64,000 nt of DNA from Vreelandella neptunia (lineage in GTDB: Bacteria; Pseudomonadota; Gammaproteobacteria; Pseudomonadales; Halomonadaceae). The position numbers and the translations under genes were made by a program. Location of the stretch: NCBI RefSeq assembly GCF_000712975.1, contig NZ_JHQL01000001.1, forward strand, positions 414,625 through 478,624. The letters are read 5' to 3'. This document shows positions 8,042-16,234 of the stretch, one piece after another. Each line of letters begins with the position of its first letter. The first letter of the stretch is position 1. Below the pieces are notes generated by a model that searched no databases, was not told where the DNA came from, and saw nothing but the letters and a program-made list of their open reading frames with translations.

Positions 8042-9088
8042 GTGCGCAAAATTATTCATTGCGACTGTGACTGCTTCTACGCAGCGGTTGAAATGCGTGA
8101 CAACCCGGTGCTTAACGATGTGCCTATTGCGATAGGTGGCAGCGTTGAGCAGCGCGGGGTTGTCGCCACCTGTAACTACCCCGCCCGCGAATTTGGCATC
8201 CACTCGGCCATGCCCATGGCCCAGGCGCTCAAACGCTGCCCGCATTTGACCGTGATTCGTGGTGACATGGCCAAATACAAAGCGGTGGCACGCCAGGTGT
8301 TTGCGATCTATCGCGATGTGACCGAACTGATCGAGCCGCTCTCGCTAGACGAAGCCTTTTTAGACGTGACCAATGTCACTCTTTGCAACGGTAGCGCCAC
8401 CCGCATGGCCGAAGCGATTCGTCAGCGGGTGAAGAGCGAAATAGGCATTACCGTCTCGGCAGGTGTCGCACCCAATAAGTTTCTTGCCAAAATTGCCAGT
8501 GACTGGCGCAAGCCGGACGGCCTGTTTGTGATCACACCAAACGACATTGATAGCTTTGTGCAGCAACTGCCAGTCAAGAAAATCCACGGGGTAGGGCCGC
8601 GCACCGCTGAAAAACTGGCGGGGTTGGGTATCCAAACCTGTGCGGATTTGCGGGCTCGCTCGCTTACCGAGCTGGTCGAACAGTTTGGCCGCTTCGGGCA
8701 TCGGCTGTTCGAGCTAAGCCATGGGCGCGACGAGCGGCCAGTGAAAACCCATCGCGAGCGAAAATCGATCAGCACTGAGCAAACCTACTCCCAAGACTTG
8801 CCGACGCTGGAAGCCTGTCGCCAGCAGTTGCCTGACCTGCTCAGTGACTTAGAGCAGCGCTATGCCAGACTAGACCCAGCGCCCGCCGTGCGCGGGCTAA
8901 TGGTAAAGGTGAAATTCAACGACTTTACCCAAACCACCGTGGAACACGCCGACCCAGCGCCCAGCCTAGATCAGTTCGAATCCCTGTTAACTATTGGCTG
9001 GTTACGAGGGGAGAGGCCGGTTCGGCTCTTAGGCGTGGGCTATCGCTTGGCAGAAGAAGTTACCGCTCAGCAACTCTCACTGTTTTAA
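8042..9088 (+). CDS. dinB: DNA polymerase IV (Y-family translesion polymerase)
   Basis: 348 residues. The palm catalytic carboxylates are Asp8 (HCDCDCFYAAVE) and Asp103-Glu104 (SLDEAFLDV), at the same numbering as E. coli Pol IV. Little-finger and helix-hairpin-helix segments (KKIHGVGPRTAEKLAGLGI) follow. The extreme C-terminus Q-L-S-L-F is a classical beta-clamp binding motif. Pol IV bypasses damaged bases, and its induction by LexA release is supported by the perfect SOS box just upstream. The start is GTG, aligned with the family N-terminus. Confidence 0.95.
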   Translation: MRKIIHCDCDCFYAAVEMRDNPVLNDVPIAIGGSVEQRGVVATCNYPAREFGIHSAMPMAQALKRCPHLTVIRGDMAKYKAVARQVFAIYRDVTELIEPLSLDEAFLDVTNVTLCNGSATRMAEAIRQRVKSEIGITVSAGVAPNKFLAKIASDWRKPDGLFVITPNDIDSFVQQLPVKKIHGVGPRTAEKLAGLGIQTCADLRARSLTELVEQFGRFGHRLFELSHGRDERPVKTHRERKSISTEQTYSQDLPTLEACRQQLPDLLSDLEQRYARLDPAPAVRGLMVKVKFNDFTQTTVEHADPAPSLDQFESLLTIGWLRGERPVRLLGVGYRLAEEVTAQQLSLF

Positions 9089-9232
9089 TTAGCCTGTTAA
9101 TACTTATGTCGATTGACGCTCATTTAAAGGCGAGTTAAAACAGACGTATGATAGTTTTGTCTACTTGCTAGCTAGTTAGCGTGGATGCTGTTGCCACGCT
9201 GCTTTCCTGTCTTCTTACCCTGCGAGCGAACC

Positions 9233-10054
9233 ATGTCTGCCCATGCCACCCAACGCCCTCGTTTAGTGTTCGCCCATGCGAATGGCTTTCCTGGCTTAAG
9301 CTATCGCACGCTGCTGGAACCGCTGGCAGAGTCGTTTGACCTTCATCCGCTGGATCGATTGGGTCATCACCCGGATTACCCGGTGAACCATAACTGGGGC
9401 AATTTAGTTGATGAACTGCTGAGCTATTTACCTGAAACAGACGCGCCGCTATTGGGCGTTGGTCACTCGTTAGGCGGCACGCTGATGGCGATGGCGGCAG
9501 ATAAACAGCCAGAACGCTTTTGTGGTGTGATTATGCTTGACCCGCCGTTGATGCTGGGGCCGGATGCCTGGGTGATGAAAGCGGCGAAACGATTCGGTTT
9601 TATGGACCGCATCACGCCCGCTGGCAAAACCCAGGGGCGGCGCAGCTTGTGGCCTAGCCGAGAAGCCATGGCTAACTCGCTACGCCGCCGTGGATTATTT
9701 CGCCGCTTTACCCCAGAGGCGTTGAACGACTACATTGAAGCAGGCACGCGCTTGCTGGATGACGGTAGTGCTGAGCTAACCTTCGATCCGCGTATTGAGG
9801 TGGAGATTTTTCGCCATCTGCCGGATCACCTTTCTGGGTTGCCACGTCGAGTCGGTGTGCCGATCCAGCTAGTGGCAGGGCAAGAGTCGCACTTACTCAC
9901 CCCCACACGGGTTAAGCGGCTTCAGCGTCGTGGGTTAGCTATCAGCGAGGTTCCTGGTACCCATATGTTCCCTATGGAGCATCCAGATGAAACGCGGGCG
10001 GCCATATTAGCGGCGTGGCAGCGTTTTTCACAGGGAGCCAGTAAGCGCGCATAA
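9233..10054 (+). CDS. Alpha/beta hydrolase
   Basis: About 273 residues of the alpha/beta-hydrolase fold. The oxyanion-hole segment VFAHANGFPG is near residue 12-21 and the nucleophile elbow G-H-S-L-G-G has Ser79. A likely catalytic histidine lies in PGTHMFPMEHP near the C-terminus. The HANGFPG variant of the HGxP motif is common in proteobacterial hydrolases of unknown substrate. The frame extends back to 9185, but the ATG at 9233 aligns best. It is followed after 18 bp by a small thiamine-binding-type protein, so the two may be co-transcribed. No specific substrate can be assigned. Confidence 0.75.
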   Translation: MSAHATQRPRLVFAHANGFPGLSYRTLLEPLAESFDLHPLDRLGHHPDYPVNHNWGNLVDELLSYLPETDAPLLGVGHSLGGTLMAMAADKQPERFCGVIMLDPPLMLGPDAWVMKAAKRFGFMDRITPAGKTQGRRSLWPSREAMANSLRRRGLFRRFTPEALNDYIEAGTRLLDDGSAELTFDPRIEVEIFRHLPDHLSGLPRRVGVPIQLVAGQESHLLTPTRVKRLQRRGLAISEVPGTHMFPMEHPDETRAAILAAWQRFSQGASKRA

Positions 10055-10072
10055 AGCGCATAAGGAGGCAGA

Positions 10073-10321
10073 ATGTATCTTTCCGTACAGCTAAGCTATT
10101 ACCCGCTGGCCGATGATTTTAAGCCAGTAGTAAAAGACGTAGTAAAACGTTTGGAAGCCACAGGGTTAGAAGTTCACCCTAATCGAATGAGTACCCAGGT
10201 GTTCGGGGAATTCGATGCGGTGATGGCCGCTTTAAGCGATGTCATGAAATGGTCGTTTGAGACTCATGGAAAAGCGGTTTTTACAGCTAATTTCCTTGAA
10301 GGCGATCGACGCCCTCGGTAA
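10073..10321 (+). CDS. Small thiamine-binding (YkoF / MTH1187-type) family protein
   Basis: 82 residues resembling the single-domain ferredoxin-like proteins of the YkoF/MTH1187 superfamily: an N-terminal strand (YLSVQLSYYPL), the conserved N-R-M-S-T-Q-V-F-G-E-F-D segment (residues 38-49) and a terminal strand. YkoF binds thiamine or its pyrimidine moiety, and MTH1187-like proteins form tetramers that bind small ligands. A strong AAGGAGG site precedes the ATG. It is probably in one unit with the upstream hydrolase. I see no thiamine transporter genes or TPP riboswitch nearby, so ligand and role are open. Confidence 0.65.
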   Translation: MYLSVQLSYYPLADDFKPVVKDVVKRLEATGLEVHPNRMSTQVFGEFDAVMAALSDVMKWSFETHGKAVFTANFLEGDRRPR

Positions 10322-10342
10322 GTAGAGAGCTGGCATGGCCGA

Positions 10343-10427
10343 AACAGCTCTAGGCGGGGGCGCTGTAAACCCATCCCTGGGCGCTACTTTTGCCATCCAT
10401 GGCAAAAGGCCCCCGCTACGAGCTGTT
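10343..10427. repeat. Structured intergenic repeat, copy 1
   Basis: An 85-bp element between convergent genes. An outer stem AACAGCTC / GAGCTGTT, a 3-nt internal loop, and a second stem GCGGGGGC / GCCCCCGC enclose a small CCCA/TGGG hairpin and a perfect 10-bp hairpin CTTTTGCCAT / ATGGCAAAAG. The core (GCGCTGTAAACCCATCC, then TGGGCGCTACTTTTG) recurs at 36.96 kb with the same architecture and compensating base changes in the stems. It could also act as a bidirectional terminator here. Confidence 0.8.
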
Positions 10428-10451
10428 ATAGGCCTTTTGAATCAGAGCCCC

Positions 10452-11726
10452 TTAAACCAGCGATTCCAGGCAGGATTCAATAATATCCAGCCCTTCGTTG
10501 AGGACGCTGTCTTCAATCGTGACCGGCATTAAGAAGCGAATCGTATTGCCGTACATGCCGCAAGAGAGCAAGATCAAACCTTCCTCACGGGCTTTTTTAC
10601 ACAGCGCGGCAGCAAGCTCAGCATTGGGCGTGCGATCGGTTTTATTTGAGACTAGCTCGAATGCTGCCATAGCGCTCATGTTGCGCACATGGTCAATGCA
10701 ATCGAACTTGGTTTGCCACTCACTAAAACGCGCCGCTAGCTTTTCACCCAGCGCTTGGCTTTTTTCAAGAATATTCTCCTCTTCGAACACTTCCATCACG
10801 GCCAGCGCTGCGGCACAGGCCGTGGGGCTGCCGGTATAGGTGCCACCCAGAGAGTTGGGGCCAGAAGCATCCATGACCTTGTCGGTGCCAACAATCGCAG
10901 AAATGGGCATGCCGTCAGCCATGCTCTTCGCCATGGTCATTATGTCTGGCTCAACGCCGCTGTGCTCAATGGCGAACATTTTACCGGTACGGCCAAAGCC
11001 AGACTGCACTTCGTCGATGATCATTAGCATGCCATGCTCATCGCAAATTGCGCGGATTTTCTCAAGAAAGCTCTTGGGCGCGGGATAGAAGCCGCCTTCG
11101 CCTAGCACGGGCTCTAAAATAATAGCGGCGGTATCTTTTGGATTGGCGTCAGTTTTTAGGGTCATTTTTAGACCACGAATGGCTTCGTCTTCGCTGACAC
11201 CGTGGTAGGGCACCGGGTAAGGGGCGCGGAATACCGTGCCAGGCATCGGGCCGAAATCGGTTTGATACGGTGCGACTTTGCCGTTCATGGCCATGGTGTA
11301 AAACGTACGTCCGTGATAACCACCATCGAAACAAATAACGTTAGAACGGCCGGTGGCCGCGCGGGCAATTTTAACCGCATTTTCCAGCGCTTCTGCGCCG
11401 GAGTTAGCTAGCATGACTTTTGCGTGGCCGCGTACCGGTACAATATGGCTAAGTTTTTCAGCAACCTTCACATAACCTTCATAAGGCATGACGGTCTGGC
11501 AGGTGTGCATGACCTTATCCAGCTGGGCTTTCACAGCAGCAACGACTTTCGGGTGACGATGCCCTACGTTCAAAACGCCAATGCCACCTGCGAAGTCGAT
11601 AAAGCGGTTGCCGTCGGCGTCCCAGATCTCAGCATTTTCAGCACGATCCGCAAAAGCGGTAGCAGGGCTGGCAGCGCCCGCCGCAACGTACTTCTGCTTT
11701 AGTTCGTTTAGCTCGGCATTGCTCAT
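10452..11726 (-). CDS. gabT: 4-aminobutyrate / 5-aminovalerate aminotransferase
   Basis: 424 residues of a class III PLP aminotransferase. The PLP lysine is Lys267 (MTMAKSMADG), the pyridine-binding aspartate is Asp238 (IIDEVQSGFGRTG), and the phosphate site (NSGAEA) is at 108-113. Length and motifs match GabT, which moves the amino group of GABA to 2-oxoglutarate; close relatives (DavT) act on 5-aminovalerate in lysine degradation. The glutaryl-CoA dehydrogenase and L-2-hydroxyglutarate oxidase genes a few kb away make the 5-aminovalerate role attractive, but this is inference. No succinate/glutarate semialdehyde dehydrogenase gene is adjacent. The gene is monocistronic in appearance and ends next to a structured repeat. 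Confidence 0.9.
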   Translation of the reverse strand: MSNAELNELKQKYVAAGAASPATAFADRAENAEIWDADGNRFIDFAGGIGVLNVGHRHPKVVAAVKAQLDKVMHTCQTVMPYEGYVKVAEKLSHIVPVRGHAKVMLANSGAEALENAVKIARAATGRSNVICFDGGYHGRTFYTMAMNGKVAPYQTDFGPMPGTVFRAPYPVPYHGVSEDEAIRGLKMTLKTDANPKDTAAIILEPVLGEGGFYPAPKSFLEKIRAICDEHGMLMIIDEVQSGFGRTGKMFAIEHSGVEPDIMTMAKSMADGMPISAIVGTDKVMDASGPNSLGGTYTGSPTACAAALAVMEVFEEENILEKSQALGEKLAARFSEWQTKFDCIDHVRNMSAMAAFELVSNKTDRTPNAELAAALCKKAREEGLILLSCGMYGNTIRFLMPVTIEDSVLNEGLDIIESCLESLV

Positions 11727-11891
11727 GGCTCAACTCCTTTGGGTGTTGGATATTGCTTATAAAAAGTCTGCAGTGACACTGTTCATATGACAGGTTCGGT
11801 CTTCATTGTTTCATATTCGTTATATAGACGATAAAACGGGTGTTATGGGTAGTAAATAAAAGACAGTAGGTAGTAGACAGAAGGTTGGTGT

Positions 11892-12695
11892 TCAGTAGAT
11901 TGATGTTTCTAAGCCTACACACACCTCTTCTCTTAAGTCTAATAATCGAGAGGTGAGGTCTGGGCCCAAGCAATTAATGGCGGGTTTTGCGTAAAAAAAT
12001 CCCTGCTGGCGAACAATGCCTGTCCGCGCTAACCACAGGGCTTCTGCATGGGTTTCCACTCCCTCAGCAATCAGTGTCATATTTAATTCTTTGGCTAACA
12101 AAACAATCGAGTTAAGCAACGCTTGGCGGCGTGAGTCATGGTCACAGTTCATAACCAGTTCACGGTCAATTTTAAGCTTGTCCGGCGTTAGGTCAGTCAA
12201 TAAATCAAGATTGGCATAGCCGTTACCAAAGTCATCTAAGGCCGTTTTAAAGCCCATTTCGCGGTACGCTTCGATAATGTTGCGTAGATGTTGGCGATCA
12301 CGTACGCGCTCGGTTTCGGTGATTTCAAAAACGAGGCGTTCCATTGGCCACCCAACGCGTTGTGAAACTTCGAGGGTCGCTTGAATACAGGCTTCCGGCT
12401 CGTAAACAGCATTGGGTAAAAAATTGATTGATAAGTCTGTTTGCATATTTAGTGCGCTTGCCATTTCAATCGCTTTTACTCGGCAAGCTTGGTCAAAGCG
12501 GTACATCAAATCATCGGTTACCTGAGAAATAACGCTCCAAGCCGATTCGCCATTAATACCCCGTACGAGCGCTTCATGGGTCGTAACCCGCGCAAGTGAT
12601 ACGTCGACGATCGGCTGGAAAGCCATCGTGAACTCAAAAGGAAGGTCTCCTTCGCAGCGTTTACAACTACCCTCTACCCATGCGCAGTGACCCAT
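11892..12695 (-). CDS. Stand-alone EAL-domain cyclic-di-GMP phosphodiesterase
   Basis: 267 residues, almost entirely one EAL domain. The signature E-A-L-V-R-G starts at Glu41, and the metal and catalytic residues appear intact: SINFLP, EITETE, DDFGNGYANLD, DKLKID, EGVET and QGFFYAKP. The protein should therefore hydrolyse c-di-GMP. No sensor domain is attached, but the first 14 residues carry three cysteines (C4, C11, C14) that could bind a metal or respond to redox. There are no membrane segments. Its neighbours are catabolic genes that give no hint of the process controlled. Confidence 0.88.
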   Translation of the reverse strand: MGHCAWVEGSCKRCEGDLPFEFTMAFQPIVDVSLARVTTHEALVRGINGESAWSVISQVTDDLMYRFDQACRVKAIEMASALNMQTDLSINFLPNAVYEPEACIQATLEVSQRVGWPMERLVFEITETERVRDRQHLRNIIEAYREMGFKTALDDFGNGYANLDLLTDLTPDKLKIDRELVMNCDHDSRRQALLNSIVLLAKELNMTLIAEGVETHAEALWLARTGIVRQQGFFYAKPAINCLGPDLTSRLLDLREEVCVGLETSIY

Positions 12696-12870
12696 GAAAT
12701 TCCCCCTATCGCCGTGCGCTTAATTATCAGCCTGCCGATCTTTTGAGCTGTCGTCGGTTAATTTGAAACTTTATTTAATTATCTAATTATAGACGAAATC
12801 AGTTTAGTCGCTTGTGAACTTTTCGTATAGGTTTTGTATAAAGATTATAGTGAAGCATGCTTAAAGGGCA

Positions 12871-12893
12871 AAAAAGCGCCTTGTTAGGCGCTT
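12871..12893 (-). terminator. Rho-independent terminator after the CoA-transferase gene
   Basis: On the minus strand, AAGCGCC - 6-nt loop - GGCGCTT is followed by a T run, 33 bp after the stop of the CaiB-type gene. It closes the gntR-gcdH-CoA transferase unit. Confidence 0.8.
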
Positions 12894-12925
12894 CGATGAG
12901 TTATCTGCCGTGCAAACGTGCAAGA

Positions 12926-14140
12926 TTAAATAATGCCTGCTTGGCGCAATGCATGACGTTGTTCGCGAGTAATGCCAAGCTCGTCGAGCACCTGATGGGT
13001 GTGCTCTCCCAGAGAAGGAGGGGCCGTTTGGGCACTAATCGATTCACCGTTTATGCGGATTGGGTTCGCTACCAAATCAACCTGGCCTGCTTGGTGGTGA
13101 GGGAGCGTTTGCTTTAGGCCGCGGGCTTTAACATGGGGGTCGTCAAAGACGCGATCTAGCGTATTGATAGGGCCACAGGGCACCCCGACATTTTCAAAAG
13201 CGGTTAACCACGTATCTGTTTTCTGAGTAGCTAACGCGGCGGCGATAGCAGGAAGCAATTCCTCGCGATGTTTTACACGCGCGCCATTGGTGGCAAATCG
13301 CGCGTCTAGCGGTAGGTTTGGCTGGTCAATCACGTGGCAAAAACGCTTAAACTGTTCGTCGTTGCCGACGGCCACGATCATGTGACCATCTGCGGTGGCA
13401 AACGCTTGATAAGGCACAATATTGGGGTGCGCATTGCCCATTCGCTCGGGCACGTGACCGGACGTTAAGTAATTGAGAGCTTGGTTTGCCAGTACGCCTA
13501 CCTGCACATCCATCAGCGCCATGTCAATATGGCATCCAACGTTGCTATCGCGGCGCTGGTAAAGCGCGGCTAGCACTGCATTGGCGGCATATAAGCCAGT
13601 GAATATATCGGTAAAAGCCACACCGCTCTTCACGGGGCCACCACCGGGTTCATGGTCAGGTTTGCCGGTTAGGCTCATAATGCCGCCCATGGCTTGAATC
13701 ATGAAATCATAACCGGCGCGGTGCGCATAAGGGCTTTCCTGGCCAAAGCCGGTGATCGAGCAGTAAATAAGCCGCGGATTCAGCGTCTTTAGGCTGGCGT
13801 AATCAAGGCCGTAGCGTTTTAAGCCGCCGACTTTAAAGTTTTCCAGCAGCACGTCAGACTGAGCGGCCAACTGTTTAATAAGCGCTTGCCCTTCGGCCGT
13901 TGCCATATCCACGGTAACCGAGCGCTTGCCTCGATTGGCGCACAGGTAGTACGCCGACTCTGAGCTACCAGAGAGCCATGGAGGCCCCCAGTGGCGAGTG
14001 TCGTCACCGCTGACAGGGCGCTCTACCTTAATCACGTCGGCCCCCATGTCCGCGAGCATCTGCCCGCACCACGGGCCAGCCAGTACGCGGGAAATGTCGA
14101 GTACCTTAATGCCTGCAAGTGGTTTGGTTGCTGTGCTCAT
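12926..14140 (-). CDS. Family III (CaiB/BaiF) CoA transferase, probably succinyl-CoA:glutarate CoA-transferase
   Basis: 404 residues with the family III CoA-transferase fold: N-terminal LAGIKVLDISRVLAGPW, LLENFKVG and GYDFMIQAMGG motifs, and the catalytic aspartate (Asp178 in SGVAFTDIFTGL). It lies 18 bp downstream of glutaryl-CoA dehydrogenase in the same orientation, the arrangement expected for the enzyme that activates glutarate to glutaryl-CoA; human SUGCT, which does this, is of the same family. The substrate is inferred from this context. A terminator follows. Confidence 0.85.
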   Translation of the reverse strand: MSTATKPLAGIKVLDISRVLAGPWCGQMLADMGADVIKVERPVSGDDTRHWGPPWLSGSSESAYYLCANRGKRSVTVDMATAEGQALIKQLAAQSDVLLENFKVGGLKRYGLDYASLKTLNPRLIYCSITGFGQESPYAHRAGYDFMIQAMGGIMSLTGKPDHEPGGGPVKSGVAFTDIFTGLYAANAVLAALYQRRDSNVGCHIDMALMDVQVGVLANQALNYLTSGHVPERMGNAHPNIVPYQAFATADGHMIVAVGNDEQFKRFCHVIDQPNLPLDARFATNGARVKHREELLPAIAAALATQKTDTWLTAFENVGVPCGPINTLDRVFDDPHVKARGLKQTLPHHQAGQVDLVANPIRINGESISAQTAPPSLGEHTHQVLDELGITREQRHALRQAGII

Positions 14141-14158
14141 CGGGTGCCTCGTTTGCCG

Positions 14159-15337
14159 TTAGAAAAACGCTTGAATACCGGTTTGGGCGCGGCCAAGAAT
14201 CAAGGCATGGACATCATGTGTGCCTTCGTAGGTGTTTACTGATTCCAGGTTCACCATATGGCGAATAACGCCATACTCGTCGGAAACGCCGTTACCTCCG
14301 TGCATATCCCGTGCGACGCGGGCGATATCCAACGCTTTACCGCAGTTGTTGCGTTTAATCAGCGAGATCATTTCAGGCGCCCAGTTGCCGCTGTCCATCA
14401 GGCGGCCTACCTGCAAGGCGGCTTGCAGGCCCAAGGTGATCTCGGTTTGCATATCCGCGAGCTTTTTCTGGATCAGCTGATTAGAGGCTAACGGACGGCC
14501 AAACTGTTTGCGGTCTAGCGTGTATTGGCGAGCGGCATGCCAACAGAACTCGGCGGTGCCTAATACGCCCCAGGAAATCCCGTAGCGGGCTTTATTCAAG
14601 CAGCCGAAGGGGCCTTTTAAGCCGCTAACGTTAGGCAATAAGTTTTCGTCAGGAATAAAGGCGTTATCCAGTACGATTTCACCGGTAATAGAGGCGCGCA
14701 GTGACACTTTGCCTTCAATTTTGGGTGTGCTGAAGCCGTCGGTGCCGCGCTCAACAATAAAGCCTTTAATTTGGTTGTCGTGGGCAGCGGACTTCGCCCA
14801 CACCACTGCAATGTCAGCAATCGGACTGTTGGTAATCCACATTTTAGCGCCGGTTAAGCGATAGCCACCGTCAACTTTTTCTGCCCGGGTAATCATGGAG
14901 CCGGGGTCTGAACCATGGTCTGGTTCGGTTAGACCAAAGCAGCCGACCATTTCACCGCTGGCAAGCTTAGGCAAATATTTGTGCTTCTGCTCTTCAGAGC
15001 CATAGGCTTCAATGGGGTACATCACGAGCGATGACTGCACGCTCATAGCCGAACGGTAGCCAGAATCGACGCGCTCTACTTCGCGGGCAATCAAACCGTA
15101 GGCTACATGGTTAACGCCTGCGCCGCCGTACTCTGGGGAGACGGTCGCACCCAACAAACCAAGCTCGCCCATCTCATTCATAATCTGACGGTCAAAGCGC
15201 TCCTCGCGAAAAGCACTCAGCACACGTGGCTGCAGGTTTTCCTGGCAGTAGTCGTGGGCGGCATCGCGAATTTGGCGCTCTTCGTCGGTAAGCTGGTGCT
15301 CAAGGTGTAGCGGGTCATCCCAATTGAAGCGTGTCAT
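14159..15337 (-). CDS. gcdH: Glutaryl-CoA dehydrogenase
   Basis: 392 residues of the acyl-CoA dehydrogenase family. The C-terminal catalytic segment [17 protein letters not shown] is characteristic of glutaryl-CoA dehydrogenase and holds the catalytic glutamate. Also present are the FAD/substrate block [16 protein letters not shown] and the R-D-M-H-G-G-N-G segment. The enzyme oxidises and decarboxylates glutaryl-CoA to crotonyl-CoA, passing electrons to ETF, in lysine, tryptophan and glutarate degradation. A GAGGAG ribosome site precedes the ATG. An inverted repeat ATTGAGTTCAAT lies about 30 bp upstream, between gcdH and the regulator gene. Confidence 0.93.
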   Translation of the reverse strand: MTRFNWDDPLHLEHQLTDEERQIRDAAHDYCQENLQPRVLSAFREERFDRQIMNEMGELGLLGATVSPEYGGAGVNHVAYGLIAREVERVDSGYRSAMSVQSSLVMYPIEAYGSEEQKHKYLPKLASGEMVGCFGLTEPDHGSDPGSMITRAEKVDGGYRLTGAKMWITNSPIADIAVVWAKSAAHDNQIKGFIVERGTDGFSTPKIEGKVSLRASITGEIVLDNAFIPDENLLPNVSGLKGPFGCLNKARYGISWGVLGTAEFCWHAARQYTLDRKQFGRPLASNQLIQKKLADMQTEITLGLQAALQVGRLMDSGNWAPEMISLIKRNNCGKALDIARVARDMHGGNGVSDEYGVIRHMVNLESVNTYEGTHDVHALILGRAQTGIQAFF

Positions 15338-15363
15338 GGCGTGAACTCCTCAGGCATTATCAT

Positions 15364-15375
15364 ATTGAGTTCAAT
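15364..15375. promoter_or_regulatory. Inverted repeat upstream of gcdH, possible regulator site
   Basis: ATTGAGTTCAAT is a perfect 12-bp palindrome with 5-bp arms in the 85-bp gap between the GntR regulator gene and gcdH. GntR/FCD proteins bind short palindromes of this size. No second exact copy is seen before lhgO, so the assignment is tentative. Confidence 0.3.
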
Positions 15376-15422
15376 GTATCGTCGTTCTTATAAAATTTCT
15401 ACATTTTTTTAAAACGGCGAAT

Positions 15423-16112
15423 TTATTGAATGCCTCGAGCTGTTAGTACGCGGGTAATGATTGGCACTGGGGTCATTAAGTGGTCGCGCATCAGGTTAGC
15501 TGCTTGCTCTGTGTCACGGGCTAGGATGACGTCGACTAGGGCAGCATGCTCTTGGCGTTTGGTTTCCAGCGCTTGGGGAGACATCACGGTTTCCTGCAGC
15601 CACAGGTGGCGATAGCGCTCAACCTGATTAAACAGCGTATCGCGCATTTGTAGTAGGTGGGGCGAGTTGCAACCGCTGGCAATGGCGGTATGAAACGCTT
15701 TATGGCGTGAGTCCCAGCCATCAAGCAGCTCATCAGGTGAGCTCACTTCAGTCACTTTGGAAAGCCTGTGAGCAGTCGCCAACACGTTAGCTTCCCAGTC
15801 GTCGTCGCCGCGCTCGATGGCTAAGCGCAAAATCAGGCCCTCTAACTGTGCGCGGGCGTCGTAGATGTCATTGAGTTCAGCCAGTGACATCGGCGCAACA
15901 CGATAGCCGCGCTGGCTAATCGCAATCACCAAACGGTCGGCGACTAGTTGGGAAAGCGCTTCTCGGAGTGGGCCGGTGCTGACGCCGTAATACTCCTTTA
16001 GACGGCTCATCAATAGCTTCTCTTCCGGCGCATAGCGGCCGCGAATAATGTCGTGCTTTAGCGCACCATAAGCGCTGATAGCGAGGTTTGGGCGCGGCGC
16101 ATCGTGCTCCAT
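15423..16112 (-). CDS. GntR-family (FadR subfamily, FCD domain) transcriptional regulator
   Basis: 229 residues. An N-terminal winged helix (ALKHDIIRGRYAPEEKLLMSRLKEYYGVSTGPLREALSQL, residues 18-57) has the GntR pattern, followed by an all-helical FCD ligand domain with metal-type residues (IYDARAQLEG, HKAFHTAIASG, RYRHLW, QEHAALVDVILARD). It sits between gcdH (same strand) and divergent lhgO. In Pseudomonas putida the related GntR protein CsiR represses the glutarate hydroxylase/lhgO operon and responds to glutarate, so a glutarate or 2-hydroxyglutarate sensor is a reasonable inference. It likely controls both flanking directions. Confidence 0.85.
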   Translation of the reverse strand: MEHDAPRPNLAISAYGALKHDIIRGRYAPEEKLLMSRLKEYYGVSTGPLREALSQLVADRLVIAISQRGYRVAPMSLAELNDIYDARAQLEGLILRLAIERGDDDWEANVLATAHRLSKVTEVSSPDELLDGWDSRHKAFHTAIASGCNSPHLLQMRDTLFNQVERYRHLWLQETVMSPQALETKRQEHAALVDVILARDTEQAANLMRDHLMTPVPIITRVLTARGIQ

Positions 16113-16234
16113 GGTATCTCCCTAGGCGAGTGTACCGGGTCAGTATGTTAGACCAATGTAGGGACGTGGCGATCAACGTCGATTAACGGCTATTATCAAT
16201 AAATTTTGAAAATTTGGCACAGGTAACGTCATTC

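Noticed and set aside
10335..10532. Plus-strand open frame at the end of gabT
   Set aside because: It runs through the structured repeat and then antisense to gabT; no sign of a real protein.
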